Assembly: GCA_002704665.1 (NCBI GenBank)
Contig: PAHB01000086.1
Location: forward strand, 1-23,800
DNA: 23,800 nucleotides
Source of the DNA: Pseudomonadota bacterium
GTDB lineage: Bacteria; Pseudomonadota; Gammaproteobacteria; Burkholderiales; Eutrophovitaceae
Direction: 5' to 3'
Shown: piece after piece, positions 1 through 7,496 of the stretch
How positions within the stretch are numbered: the first letter of the stretch is position 1
Layout: each line of letters begins with the position of its first letter
Notes under the pieces: generated by a model
What the model was told of the DNA's origin: nothing
The model's input: the letters and a program-made list of their open reading frames with translations, nothing else
Database searches by the model: none
Position numbers and translations under genes: made by a program

Positions 1-893
<893 letters not shown>

Positions 894-910
894 AATCATC
901 TGTTTTAAAT

Positions 911-925
911 CCCAATTAAATTGGG
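911..925 (-). other. Palindromic hairpin just upstream of 16S
   Basis: CCCAATTAAATTGGG is a perfect inverted repeat (7-bp arms around one base) about 18 nt upstream of the mature 16S end. It may form a local hairpin in the precursor, or part of it may pair with the spacer beyond the 16S 3' end, which is outside the window. Structure is seen; function is inferred. Confidence 0.4.
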
Positions 926-1118
926 ACATATGCTCTCACTCAAAAGATTCTTTTTTAATAGAACCCTTACTGTTTTGCGTGAGCACGTTTGTATCTTAAA
1001 GTTTTCCAAACCTACAGTAATTTTTAGCTTTCGCTAAACAATTTCGACCGATAAGTCTCCAACTGTCTGAATAGATAGGGTAAAAGATCGCCAGTACCCA
1101 CACGCTTCGGCTGTTAAA

Positions 1119-1130
1119 TTGTTAAAGAGC
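1119..1130 (-). promoter_or_regulatory. boxA antitermination site of the rrn leader
   Basis: Minus-strand GCTCTTTAACAA matches the core of the E. coli rrn boxA (TGCTCTTTAACAA) almost exactly. It lies between the promoter and 16S, as in other proteobacterial rRNA operons. In E. coli, NusB and S10 bind this RNA site to set up antitermination. Confidence 0.85.
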
Positions 1131-1132
1131 TA

Positions 1133-1147
1133 CCGCTTTTTAAGCGG
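1133..1147 (-). other. Hairpin at the start of the rrn transcript
   Basis: CCGCTT/AAGCGG form a perfect 6-bp inverted repeat with a 3-nt loop, immediately after the predicted transcription start and just before boxA. Its position fits a boxB-like or 5'-stabilising hairpin in the antitermination leader. The role is inferred from position only. Confidence 0.5.
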
Positions 1148-1155
1148 AGCCGACG

Positions 1156-1183
1156 ATTATACCGCGAACCTCCTTCAGGTCAA
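1156..1183 (-). promoter_or_regulatory. rRNA operon promoter (P1-like) with UP element and GC-rich discriminator
   Basis: On the minus strand there is a -35 TTGACC (1183-1178), a 16-bp spacer and a perfect -10 TATAAT (1161-1156). Downstream comes a GC-rich discriminator, CGTCGGCTCCG. Upstream, about 1184-1215 is A/T-rich (AAAGATTTTTATTAAC) and fits an UP element. A 16-bp spacer with a GC-rich discriminator is the usual design of promoters controlled by growth rate and ppGpp. The tyrS stop codon is only 47 bp upstream of the -35 box. Confidence 0.85.
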
Positions 1184-1230
1184 GCTATAGTTAATAAAAA
1201 TCTTTAGAGATAATTCGAAATTTAAGCTAA

Positions 1231-2427
1231 TCAGGTTAGCAAAACTTTGGCAAAACGACGTTTTCCTACTTGCAAAATATAATTCCCGGGGGGGATTAAA
1301 AGGGCTTTGTCCGTAATCTTGTTACCATCCAAACGGACCCCTCCCTGACTTATCGCTCTAAGCGCTTCAGAGGAGCTAGAGGTCAAACCGGCAGCTTTTA
1401 TTATTTGGGATAAGGAATTTCTCCCTTCCACCCACTCCATTTTTATTTCTGGAATTTCATCGGGAAGCTTTCCCTGCTTAAAACGGGTCTCAAAATACTC
1501 CTCTGCTGTTTTTCCGGCTGCCTGGCCGTGAAAACGAGAAACTATTTCTTTTCCAAGCAGCACTTTAATATCCCTTGGGTTTCTACCTGCCGTCACTTCA
1601 TTTCTCCATTTCACTATTGTCTCAATAGATTCAAAAGATAGCAGTTCCAAATATCGCCACATGAGCTCATCCGAAATCGACATTAATTTTCCGAACATTT
1701 CATTGGGGTGTTCGTTAATACCAACATAGTTATTGAGGGACTTCGACATTTTATTTATTCCGTCTAACCCCTCTAACAGCGGCATGGTTAAAATACATTG
1801 CGGCATCTGGCCATACTGTTTTTGCAGTTCTCTTCCAACCAAAAGATTAAACTTTTGATCAGCACCACCCAACTCGAGGTCTGATCTTAAATACACTGAA
1901 TCGTAACCCTGAACCAGTGGGTATAAAAATTCATGAATAGAAATTGATTCCCCTTTTTTATAACGCTTTTCAAAATCATCCCGCTCCAGCATACGTGCAA
2001 CAGTGTACCGCGCCGATAATTGTATAATCTCTGAGGGCGACATTTCATTGATCCATTTAGAATTAAATACCACCTTGGTTTTTTTTTCATCGAGGATCTT
2101 GAAAACCTGATCCGTGTATGTCTCCGCGTTTTTCGTAATAAAGTCTTTAGTCAACGGGGGTCTGGTAACATTTTTTCCGGTCGGGTCGCCGATCAAACCA
2201 GTAAAATCACCGATTAAGAAAAAAATTTGATGCCCCATGTCCTGGAATTGTTTCAACTTATTTAATAGTACGGTATGCCCCAGATGAAGGTCGGGAGCGG
2301 TTGGATCAAACCCAGCTTTAACTCGCAACGGAGAGCCAGTTTCGAGTCTTTTTTTAAACTCCTCCTCCACCAAGAGTTCATTAATACCCCTTTTTATAAT
2401 TTGCATTTCTCTTGAAATGTCGCTCAT
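1231..2427 (-). CDS. tyrS: Tyrosyl-tRNA synthetase
   Basis: This is a cytoplasmic class I aminoacyl-tRNA synthetase that charges tRNA-Tyr with tyrosine using ATP. The 398-residue product fits the roughly 400-residue TyrRS subgroup common in Beta- and Gammaproteobacteria. The class I signature appears as HLGH at residues 48-51, within DPTAPDLHLGH. The second signature is KMSKS at 226-230. An S4-type RNA-binding domain occupies about the last 60 residues (SLSQIIKAAGLTSSSSEALR onward). The ATG at 2427 has an AGGAG ribosome site 6 nt upstream. The gene is followed after 47 bp by the rrn promoter on the same strand, with no strong terminator visible. Adjacency to an rRNA operon and anmK is also known from Pseudomonas. 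It appears intact, and no second tyrosyl synthetase is in the window. Confidence 0.97.
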   Translation of the reverse strand: MSDISREMQIIKRGINELLVEEEFKKRLETGSPLRVKAGFDPTAPDLHLGHTVLLNKLKQFQDMGHQIFFLIGDFTGLIGDPTGKNVTRPPLTKDFITKNAETYTDQVFKILDEKKTKVVFNSKWINEMSPSEIIQLSARYTVARMLERDDFEKRYKKGESISIHEFLYPLVQGYDSVYLRSDLELGGADQKFNLLVGRELQKQYGQMPQCILTMPLLEGLDGINKMSKSLNNYVGINEHPNEMFGKLMSISDELMWRYLELLSFESIETIVKWRNEVTAGRNPRDIKVLLGKEIVSRFHGQAAGKTAEEYFETRFKQGKLPDEIPEIKMEWVEGRNSLSQIIKAAGLTSSSSEALRAISQGGVRLDGNKITDKALLIPPGNYILQVGKRRFAKVLLT

Positions 2428-2516
2428 AGCCGACTCCTAAAAAGATTTAAACAGGGCCGTAAAAAAACATATTCAAACATCTTCTATACATCGCCCCGCA
2501 GACGCATTTGGACATA

Positions 2517-2522
2517 ATTATA
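2517..2522 (-). promoter_or_regulatory. Possible -10 element for tyrS
   Basis: A perfect minus-strand TATAAT lies 90 bp upstream of the tyrS start. A fair -35 is lacking: TCGATT, 17 bp upstream, matches only half of the consensus. A 6-bp inverted repeat (2525-2538, CTTTCG/CGAAAG) overlaps the spacer and could be an operator. The rest of the 197-bp tyrS-anmK interval (2428-2624) is AT-rich and shows no gene. Confidence 0.3.
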
Positions 2523-2624
2523 GACTTTCGAGCGAAAGAAATCGAAAACATTAGCTCGCCGTGATAAAGTAATTCGTGCTAAATTGAATTTACACTCAAC
2601 TAAAAAAATGCGCTAAAACACTCT

Positions 2625-3725
2625 GTGACTTCTTCGGAAAATCTTTTTATTGGGATAATGTCCGGCACCAGTGCCGATGGAGTAGACTGCTGCTTAGCGG
2701 ACTTCGATCATAATCATCCGCGAAAATTAACTGAGTGTTATGTGCCATATAATCCAAAAGTAAAAAATAAGATCTTGTCGATTAAACAAGATAGTAAACT
2801 TTCTATAGATGAATTTGCCATACTGGAACTTGAAATAACGCGCGCATACGCTGCGTCAGTTCAAACTTTGCTTGAAAACATTGATGCCTCGTCTAAAAAT
2901 ATCAAAGCAATAGGCTGTCATGGTCAAACAATCGCTCATAACCCAGAGCAAAAATATACACGTCAGCTAGTCAATGGCAGTCTTCTGGCAGAGTTGACCA
3001 ACATTACTACTGTTATTGATTTTCGCGGAAGAGATATTGCCGCGGGGGGACAAGGCGCCCCCCTCGCCCCAGTATTTCATAATGCATTTTTCAGAAGCGA
3101 AGATAAGCATCGCGTTATCTTAAACATTGGAGGAATGGCCAATATAACAAATTTAGCACCCGGTGATCCGGTGTCTGGATTTGATACAGGGCCAGGCAAC
3201 TGTTTGCTTGATCGTTGGATAAAAACTTGCAAAGGTGACGCTTTCGACAAAAATGGAGACTGGGCTAAAAGCGGACAGGTGGTTAGTAGTTTATTGAAAA
3301 AACTAAAGGAACATTATTTTTTTAACCTTCCTCCACCAAAAAGTTGTGGTAGCGAACAATTTAATTTGGATTGGATCAATCAGCTCAAACCTGTAAATAC
3401 TCAATCTCAAGATCTTCAGGCGACTTTATTACAATTAACAGTGGATTCAATCGTTGATGCCCAAAACAAGTACTGTAGAGGAGCTAAAGAAATGTATGTA
3501 TGTGGAGGAGGTGCCCGCAATAAGTACCTAGTGGATAAAATTTCCGCATCCACCAGCACGATATCAGTGAAATTGACCGACTCACTTGGCGTTGAAGCGG
3601 AATGGGTCGAGGCATTTGGCTTTGCCTGGCTTGCGAAAAAAACAATTAGCAACGAACCCATCGATGCCACAAACGTAACCGGATCGAAAGGAAGGCGGAT
3701 TGCGGGGGCGATCTACCCCCGTTAA
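2625..3725 (+). CDS. anmK: Anhydro-N-acetylmuramic acid kinase
   Basis: AnmK is a cytoplasmic ASKHA-fold kinase of peptidoglycan recycling. It hydrolyses and phosphorylates 1,6-anhydro-MurNAc to MurNAc-6-phosphate. The 366-residue product is full length for the family. GIMSGTSADGVD at residues 10-21 is the phosphate-binding motif. It is followed by GCHGQTI, DFRGRDIAAGGQGAPLAP and NIGGMANIT (from residue 167). FDTGPGN contains D187, which corresponds to the family's catalytic aspartate. Translation is assigned to GTG at 2625, because the next ATG (2658) already lies inside the phosphate motif. No clear ribosome site is seen. The gene is divergent from tyrS and convergent with erpA, 20 bp away. 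The M23 peptidase gene often upstream in relatives is missing. Confidence 0.95.
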   Translation: MTSSENLFIGIMSGTSADGVDCCLADFDHNHPRKLTECYVPYNPKVKNKILSIKQDSKLSIDEFAILELEITRAYAASVQTLLENIDASSKNIKAIGCHGQTIAHNPEQKYTRQLVNGSLLAELTNITTVIDFRGRDIAAGGQGAPLAPVFHNAFFRSEDKHRVILNIGGMANITNLAPGDPVSGFDTGPGNCLLDRWIKTCKGDAFDKNGDWAKSGQVVSSLLKKLKEHYFFNLPPPKSCGSEQFNLDWINQLKPVNTQSQDLQATLLQLTVDSIVDAQNKYCRGAKEMYVCGGGARNKYLVDKISASTSTISVKLTDSLGVEAEWVEAFGFAWLAKKTISNEPIDATNVTGSKGRRIAGAIYPR

Positions 3726-3745
3726 TTTATATTAACAGATAAGAA

Positions 3746-4093
3746 TTAAGCAGCAAAAGATGAGCCGCAGCCGCAGGTGCTCGTGGCGTTGGGGTTTGAA
3801 ATAACAAATTGAGTACCCTCAATTCCTTCCTTATAGTCCACTTCCGCGCCAGCTAGGTACTGGTAACTCATCGGATCTATTAAAAGCGTAACACCATTGT
3901 TTTGGACAGCCGTATCATCGCTGTTAACCGTATCATCGAAAGTAAAACCATACTGAAAACCCGAGCATCCTCCACCACTAACAAAAATTCTGAGTTTGAG
4001 ATCAGGATTCCCCTCCTCATCAATTAGAGCCCTAACTTTAGAGGCCGCATCTTCTGTAAATATCAACGCTTGGTTTTCTTTTGTTATCTCCAT
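3746..4093 (-). CDS. erpA: A-type iron-sulfur cluster insertion protein ErpA
   Basis: ErpA is a small A-type carrier that delivers [4Fe-4S] or [2Fe-2S] clusters to apo-enzymes in the cytoplasm. In E. coli it is essential for the isoprenoid enzymes IspG/IspH under aerobic conditions. The 115-residue product has the three conserved cysteines: C43 within SGGGCSGFQYGF, and C107 and C109 in the terminal CGCGSSF. The ATG at 4093 follows a good AGGAAAGG ribosome site. It is the last gene of the minus-strand group argC > DUF6776-like > bactofilin > erpA and ends 20 bp from the anmK stop. IscA would be similar, but the neighbourhood is the one known for erpA in Betaproteobacteria. Confidence 0.95.
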   Translation of the reverse strand: MEITKENQALIFTEDAASKVRALIDEEGNPDLKLRIFVSGGGCSGFQYGFTFDDTVNSDDTAVQNNGVTLLIDPMSYQYLAGAEVDYKEGIEGTQFVISNPNATSTCGCGSSFAA

Positions 4094-4135
4094 AATACCT
4101 TTCCTAGCTTATAGGGCGTCACTATAGCACATTTT

Positions 4136-4531
4136 CTAGCCCGACAAAGGCACTACTTTTTTTTCAGATTCTCCTGGCTGGTGTACTAATCTTCCCTCAA
4201 TAACAGCTCCAAGATGAATCTCTATCGTCTTATAGTAAACATCGCCTATGACTTTAGCGTTCGGCAGAAGTTCAACAAAGCTTGAACCGTATACCGGACC
4301 GTCGACCGTACCGTCAATAACTGCATGTGAGACTCTTATTTGTCCCTCAATGTGAGCTTTCTTGCTCAAAACAAGTTTTCCCGATTCCTCATCAGACGTG
4401 ATAACACTCCCCTTTACTTTGCCGTCGATCCTAACCCCTCCTACGAAGCTCAAATCGCCTTCAACTAGAGTACTAGCACCAATTAAGCTTTCTATATGAT
4501 TTTGTGATTTCTTTTCTTTTTTTTTGAACAT
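4136..4531 (-). CDS. Bactofilin-family polymer-forming protein
   Basis: Bactofilins are bacterial cytoskeletal proteins that assemble without nucleotide into filaments or membrane-associated patches. They often position cell-wall enzymes. The 131-residue product shows the family pattern. A short basic N-terminus (MFKKKEKKS) is followed by a right-handed beta-helix core at about residues 18-115. The core has repeated hydrophobic-glycine strands such as LVEGDLSFVGGVRIDGKVKG, then a short charged tail. The start lies 4 nt after the stop of the upstream membrane coiled-coil gene, implying cotranscription. In other bacteria bactofilins work with M23 peptidases. None lies beside it here, although one is often close by in related genomes. 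Family assignment is firm; the cellular role is inferred. Confidence 0.9.
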   Translation of the reverse strand: MFKKKEKKSQNHIESLIGASTLVEGDLSFVGGVRIDGKVKGSVITSDEESGKLVLSKKAHIEGQIRVSHAVIDGTVDGPVYGSSFVELLPNAKVIGDVYYKTIEIHLGAVIEGRLVHQPGESEKKVVPLSG

Positions 4532-4535
4532 ATCG

Positions 4536-5297
4536 CTAATTTACCAAATCGTTAAACTCAACCTGTCTCGTGACTAAAGGATCATCCATACCATCTTTGA
4601 ATACCCTCGCCTCGACGCTTACAAGCTCACCCCCTTCAGGCAACCTAAACCGACCGATAGCTCTTTGGTAAAACTTAAACCTTAGATCATTGGCTTTTGG
4701 CTCCGATACTCGCACTATATCATCTTTATCCCCAGAAGGTTTTTTGAAATAAGTAATCAGGCTGAAGAACCCATTAAACTCTTTCACCCTCTGCTGAGAT
4801 TGTACTATCAATATTCTGTATTCGAACTCTCCAGGGGTTGATAACGAATTAACTTCAAATCGAGCGACAGAGACACCTCCAGGCTCCTGGCCCGAAGTCA
4901 TTAATGTTTCAAAAAAAACCACCTCTTCTTTTAGACGATTATTTTCATCTGACAGAGCTCCCATTTCCCTAGAAACTTTATTCTGTGCAGACAAGGCCAT
5001 CTTAAGTTTTCCTTCAAGATTCACTGCCTTTCTACCCAGTTCAATATTCTGCTCCTCTAATCTACCAATTCTGGCAGTCAGGTCTACCTCTGTCGCTTTA
5101 GCGACTGATCTATCAAAACCCGCCGACTGCCTTCCCATGTCAAAACTTACCCAGCCAAATATAACCATCAAACCGACCAAACCACTAAACCCGATTAGTT
5201 TCCAATACCAGCTGACTTTAGGGTAAACAGCTACCCTCAAGGAAGGGGAAGACAGATGTCTCCTTACTCTGCGCAGAATATTTAGGGGAGAAGGCAC
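4536..5297 (-). CDS. Membrane-anchored coiled-coil protein (DUF6776-like, function unknown)
   Basis: The 253-residue product has a basic cytoplasmic N-terminus (about residues 1-28), one transmembrane segment near 30-50 (KLIGFSGLVGLMVIFGWVSF) and a coiled coil at about 68-125 rich in E, K, L and N. A conserved-looking C-terminal beta-rich domain follows at about 135-250. It probably projects into the periplasm as a single-pass protein. It resembles the unnamed family beside argC in many Beta- and Gammaproteobacteria, which I believe is labelled DUF6776. The chosen GTG start at 5297 overlaps the end of argC by 16 nt, and no better start precedes the transmembrane segment. Tight linkage to bactofilin suggests that the two act together at the envelope. 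No biochemical function is claimed. Confidence 0.82.
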   Translation of the reverse strand: MPSPLNILRRVRRHLSSPSLRVAVYPKVSWYWKLIGFSGLVGLMVIFGWVSFDMGRQSAGFDRSVAKATEVDLTARIGRLEEQNIELGRKAVNLEGKLKMALSAQNKVSREMGALSDENNRLKEEVVFFETLMTSGQEPGGVSVARFEVNSLSTPGEFEYRILIVQSQQRVKEFNGFFSLITYFKKPSGDKDDIVRVSEPKANDLRFKFYQRAIGRFRLPEGGELVSVEARVFKDGMDDPLVTRQVEFNDLVN

Positions 5298-6316
5298 AAT
5301 TTTTCCAGTCCTAACTTTTCTTCAAGTCCAAACATTATGTTCATATTTTGAACAGCCTGACCAGCAGCACCTTTTACAAGATTATCGATAACCACCAATA
5401 CAATAATTTGATCACCTAAAACATTATTATTCACGGAAATCAAACAATTATTTGTTCCCCTGACATGACGAGTCTCCGGGTAAACTCCTGCAGATAGAAC
5501 TTCGACAAATTTTGATTTTTCATACCACTTTTCGAAAGTCGCGTGTGGGTTCAAGTTTCTGTTTCTCGCTGTCGCATATAACGTTGCAAAAATACCCCTA
5601 GAAGCCGGCATTACATGTGGAACAAACACAAGGCTATTCTTTTCGCTCGTGAAATCATTAAGCCCCTGTAAAATTTCGGGATGGTGCCTATGTCCCTTTA
5701 ACGAATAGGCCCTGAAATTCTCAGAAATTTCGCCGAAAAGATTATCTCTATTCGCAGATCTTCCCGCACCGCTGATTCCAGACTTCGCATCAGCAATTAA
5801 TTTCTTATTATCGATCTCATCTGATGCGATTAAAGGTAAAAAGCCCAATTGTATTGCTGTCGCATAACACCCGGGATTGGCAACAAGCTGGGCAGTCCTA
5901 ATTTTTTGTGCATTTATTTCTGGTAAACCGTAGACGGCCTCGCTCACAAGCTCCGGAGCCGTATGCTTCATCCCATACCAATGCTCCCAATCTTTAACAT
6001 CTTTCAGCCTAAAGTCTGGAGATAGGTCGATTATTCGTACGCCGTTATCTAACAGCTCTTGAGATTTTTTTTGGGCAACTCCGTGGGGCGTTGCGAAAAA
6101 AACAACATCACATTTTTTTAACTCTGGCGCATCAGGGTTAGAAACCACTAGTTTACCACGACGACTACCTAGGCCTCGGTAAACCTCATTCAGAGCCTTA
6201 CCATCATCGACCCTTGAAGAAACAACCGAAATTTCAGTCTCCGGGTGATCATAAAGAATTCGAATGAGTTCTAGGCCAGCGTATCCACTACCGCCCACTA
6301 TCCCGACTGAAATCAT
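5282..6316 (-). CDS. argC: N-acetyl-gamma-glutamyl-phosphate reductase
   Basis: ArgC reduces N-acetyl-glutamyl-5-phosphate to the semialdehyde with NADPH, the third step of arginine and ornithine synthesis in the cytoplasm. The 344 residues match the long proteobacterial form. The N-terminal Rossmann motif GIVGGSGYAGLELIRIL sits at about 5-21. The catalytic cysteine is C150 in NPGCYATA, and GHRHHPEI holds the conserved active-site histidine. The ATG at 6316 is preceded by a weak AGGG ribosome site and a good promoter (6342-6370). It heads the argC > DUF6776-like > bactofilin > erpA group. No other arg genes lie in the window. Confidence 0.97.
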   Translation of the reverse strand: MISVGIVGGSGYAGLELIRILYDHPETEISVVSSRVDDGKALNEVYRGLGSRRGKLVVSNPDAPELKKCDVVFFATPHGVAQKKSQELLDNGVRIIDLSPDFRLKDVKDWEHWYGMKHTAPELVSEAVYGLPEINAQKIRTAQLVANPGCYATAIQLGFLPLIASDEIDNKKLIADAKSGISGAGRSANRDNLFGEISENFRAYSLKGHRHHPEILQGLNDFTSEKNSLVFVPHVMPASRGIFATLYATARNRNLNPHATFEKWYEKSKFVEVLSAGVYPETRHVRGTNNCLISVNNNVLGDQIIVLVVIDNLVKGAAGQAVQNMNIMFGLEEKLGLEKLCLLP

Positions 6317-6341
6317 ATTTAAGCCCTAAAATCTTCGCGAG

Positions 6342-6370
6342 ATTATACTACATTGGTAGGTACATATCAC
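6342..6370 (-). promoter_or_regulatory. Promoter of the argC group
   Basis: On the minus strand, -35 GTGATA (6370-6365, four of six consensus bases) is followed by a 17-bp spacer and a perfect -10 TATAAT (6347-6342). The -10 is about 25 bp upstream of the argC ATG. The predicted start near 6335 gives a leader of about 20 nt. The remainder of the rpsI-argC gap (6371-6482) shows no gene and no clear terminator hairpin. Confidence 0.55.
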
Positions 6371-6482
6371 GCAAGAGAGGCGGCTCTACTGAACAACAAA
6401 TTTCCTCATATCGCGTATTGCAAAAATGCCAATTCAACTAACGACCCAAATCTGACAATTCTATCAATTTTTACTGGGGGGT

Positions 6483-6878
6483 CTATCTTTTAGAAAATTG
6501 CGGTCGCCGGCGAGACTTCTTCAATCCCACTTTCTTTCGCTCAACCTCCCGAGCGTCTCTGGTAACTAGTCCCGCTTTCCTTAGAGCGGGCTTAAGCCCC
6601 TCATCATAATCAACCAGGGCTCGAGTTATCCCGTGTCTTATGGCTCCAGCTTGCCCCGACTCCCCGCCTCCGCTAACTGTAACCGAAATATCGAAAGACG
6701 AGACATTGTCAGTTAATTCCAACGGTTGACGCACAAGCATTCGGCCGGTTTCTCGAGAAAAAAATTCGTCAACTAATTTACCATTTACGACAATTTTACC
6801 GGCTCCTTTTTTTAAGTAGACTCGGGCTACCGAGCTTTTACGCCGACCGGTCCCGTAGTTGTTATGTTTGGACTCCAT
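6483..6878 (-). CDS. rpsI: 30S ribosomal protein S9
   Basis: S9 is a small-subunit protein whose C-terminal tail reaches the P-site tRNA. The 131-residue product has the hallmark N-terminal GTGRRKSSVARVYLKKG, the core GQAGAIRHGITRALVDYD and the highly basic end KKSRRRPQFSKR, whose last arginine is characteristic. The ATG at 6878 directly follows the rplM stop (TAAATG, no spacer). The ribosome site AAGGGG lies inside the end of rplM, so translation is probably coupled. It is cotranscribed with rplM, as in almost all bacteria. Confidence 0.99.
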   Translation of the reverse strand: MESKHNNYGTGRRKSSVARVYLKKGAGKIVVNGKLVDEFFSRETGRMLVRQPLELTDNVSSFDISVTVSGGGESGQAGAIRHGITRALVDYDEGLKPALRKAGLVTRDAREVERKKVGLKKSRRRPQFSKR

Positions 6879-7316
6879 TTAAATCCCCTTTAAAACTAAT
6901 TCTTTCGGCATCTGGGCTTGGTGGGGATGATTTGCCCCCGGATAAACTTTTAACTTTTTCAACATTGCCCTTCCGAGTCGTCCTTTGGGGAGCATACCTC
7001 GAACCGCTAGAAGAAGGGCCCTCCCTGGATTTTTATCCTGCATATCTGAAAAATTTACAGTTCGGATTCCTCCCGGGAAACCAGTGTGCCTATGGTAAAC
7101 CTTGTTTGCACGCTTATTACCTGTAACCTTCACCTTCGCCGCGTTAACGATTACTACATAATCGCCGGTATCAACATGAGGAGTGTAAATCGCCTTATGT
7201 TTTCCACGTAATCGATGGGCTACTGCCGCCGCGACACGTCCTAGAACCTTCTCTTCCGCATCGAGCAGATACCACTCTTGATTAATCTCACCTGTCTTCG
7301 CAGAAAAAGTCTTCAC
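6879..7316 (-). CDS. rplM: 50S ribosomal protein L13
   Basis: L13 is an early-assembly large-subunit protein. The 145-residue product is close to the usual 142. Recognisable parts are MKTFSAKTGEINQEWYLLDA, VLGRVAAAVAHRLRGKHKA, the GDYVVIVNA strand, HTGFPGGI and the C-terminal YPGANHPHQAQMPKEL. The start is a GTG at 7316, fixed by homology at the MKTF N-terminus, and no good ribosome site precedes it. It heads the rplM-rpsI operon behind a promoter at 7355-7382. In E. coli L13 represses its own operon, but a matching leader structure was not identified here. Confidence 0.99.
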   Translation of the reverse strand: MKTFSAKTGEINQEWYLLDAEEKVLGRVAAAVAHRLRGKHKAIYTPHVDTGDYVVIVNAAKVKVTGNKRANKVYHRHTGFPGGIRTVNFSDMQDKNPGRALLLAVRGMLPKGRLGRAMLKKLKVYPGANHPHQAQMPKELVLKGI

Positions 7317-7354
7317 TTGTTTATAAGGGCCCGATATGAAAATTGATCGAGGAG

Positions 7355-7382
7355 TTTAGAGTAAAAAATGCTCTTTTGTCAA
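7355..7382 (-). promoter_or_regulatory. Promoter of rplM-rpsI
   Basis: Minus strand: a perfect -35 TTGACA (7382-7377), a 16-bp spacer and a -10-like TCTAAA (7360-7355, four of six). The -10 is about 40 bp upstream of the rplM GTG. The position is right for the only plausible start of this operon, but the weak -10 keeps confidence moderate. Confidence 0.5.
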
Positions 7383-7424
7383 TGAAAACCTCCTTAAAAT
7401 CAGCAAGGAACCAAATAAAACTTA

Positions 7425-7448
7425 TATAATCCAGAGAGCAAGTATAAT
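7425..7448 (+). promoter_or_regulatory. Possible -10 elements for the DegS-like protease gene
   Basis: Two perfect plus-strand TATAAT hexamers occur at 7425-7430 and 7443-7448, 67 and 49 bp upstream of the protease ATG. Neither has a convincing -35 at 16-18 bp. An alternative sigma factor or an activator is possible. In an AT-rich spacer, chance matches are also likely. Confidence 0.35.
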
Positions 7449-7496
7449 GAATTAAAATTTCGTTTTTTATTTTTGAATTATCGGGATAGTAGGCAA

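Larger units (their letters stand above)
894..1149 (-). other. rRNA operon leader (transcribed spacer before 16S)
   Basis: This gene-free stretch runs between the predicted transcription start near 1149 and the mature 16S 5' end near 893. It contains a promoter-proximal hairpin (1133-1147), a boxA antiterminator (1119-1130) and a short palindrome close to the 16S start (911-925). The sequence after boxA (ATTTAACAGCCGAAGCGTGTGGG) resembles Burkholderiales rrn leaders. No protein or tRNA gene was seen in it. The leader's role in antitermination and RNase III processing follows from what is known of rrn operons. The exact ends are inferred. Confidence 0.75.

Noticed and set aside
1203..1218. Small hairpin plus T-run after tyrS
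   Set aside because: The stem is only 4 bp (ATCT/AGAT). It is better explained as the A/T-rich UP element of the rrn promoter.
2428..2624. tRNA or small RNA gene next to the rRNA operon
   Set aside because: No cloverleaf, no TTC-containing T-arm and no terminator were found.
3721..3736. Inverted repeat GTTAAT/ATTAAC between anmK and erpA, possible bidirectional terminator
   Set aside because: The 6-bp stem is all weak pairs except one and has no T-run, so a terminator cannot be supported.
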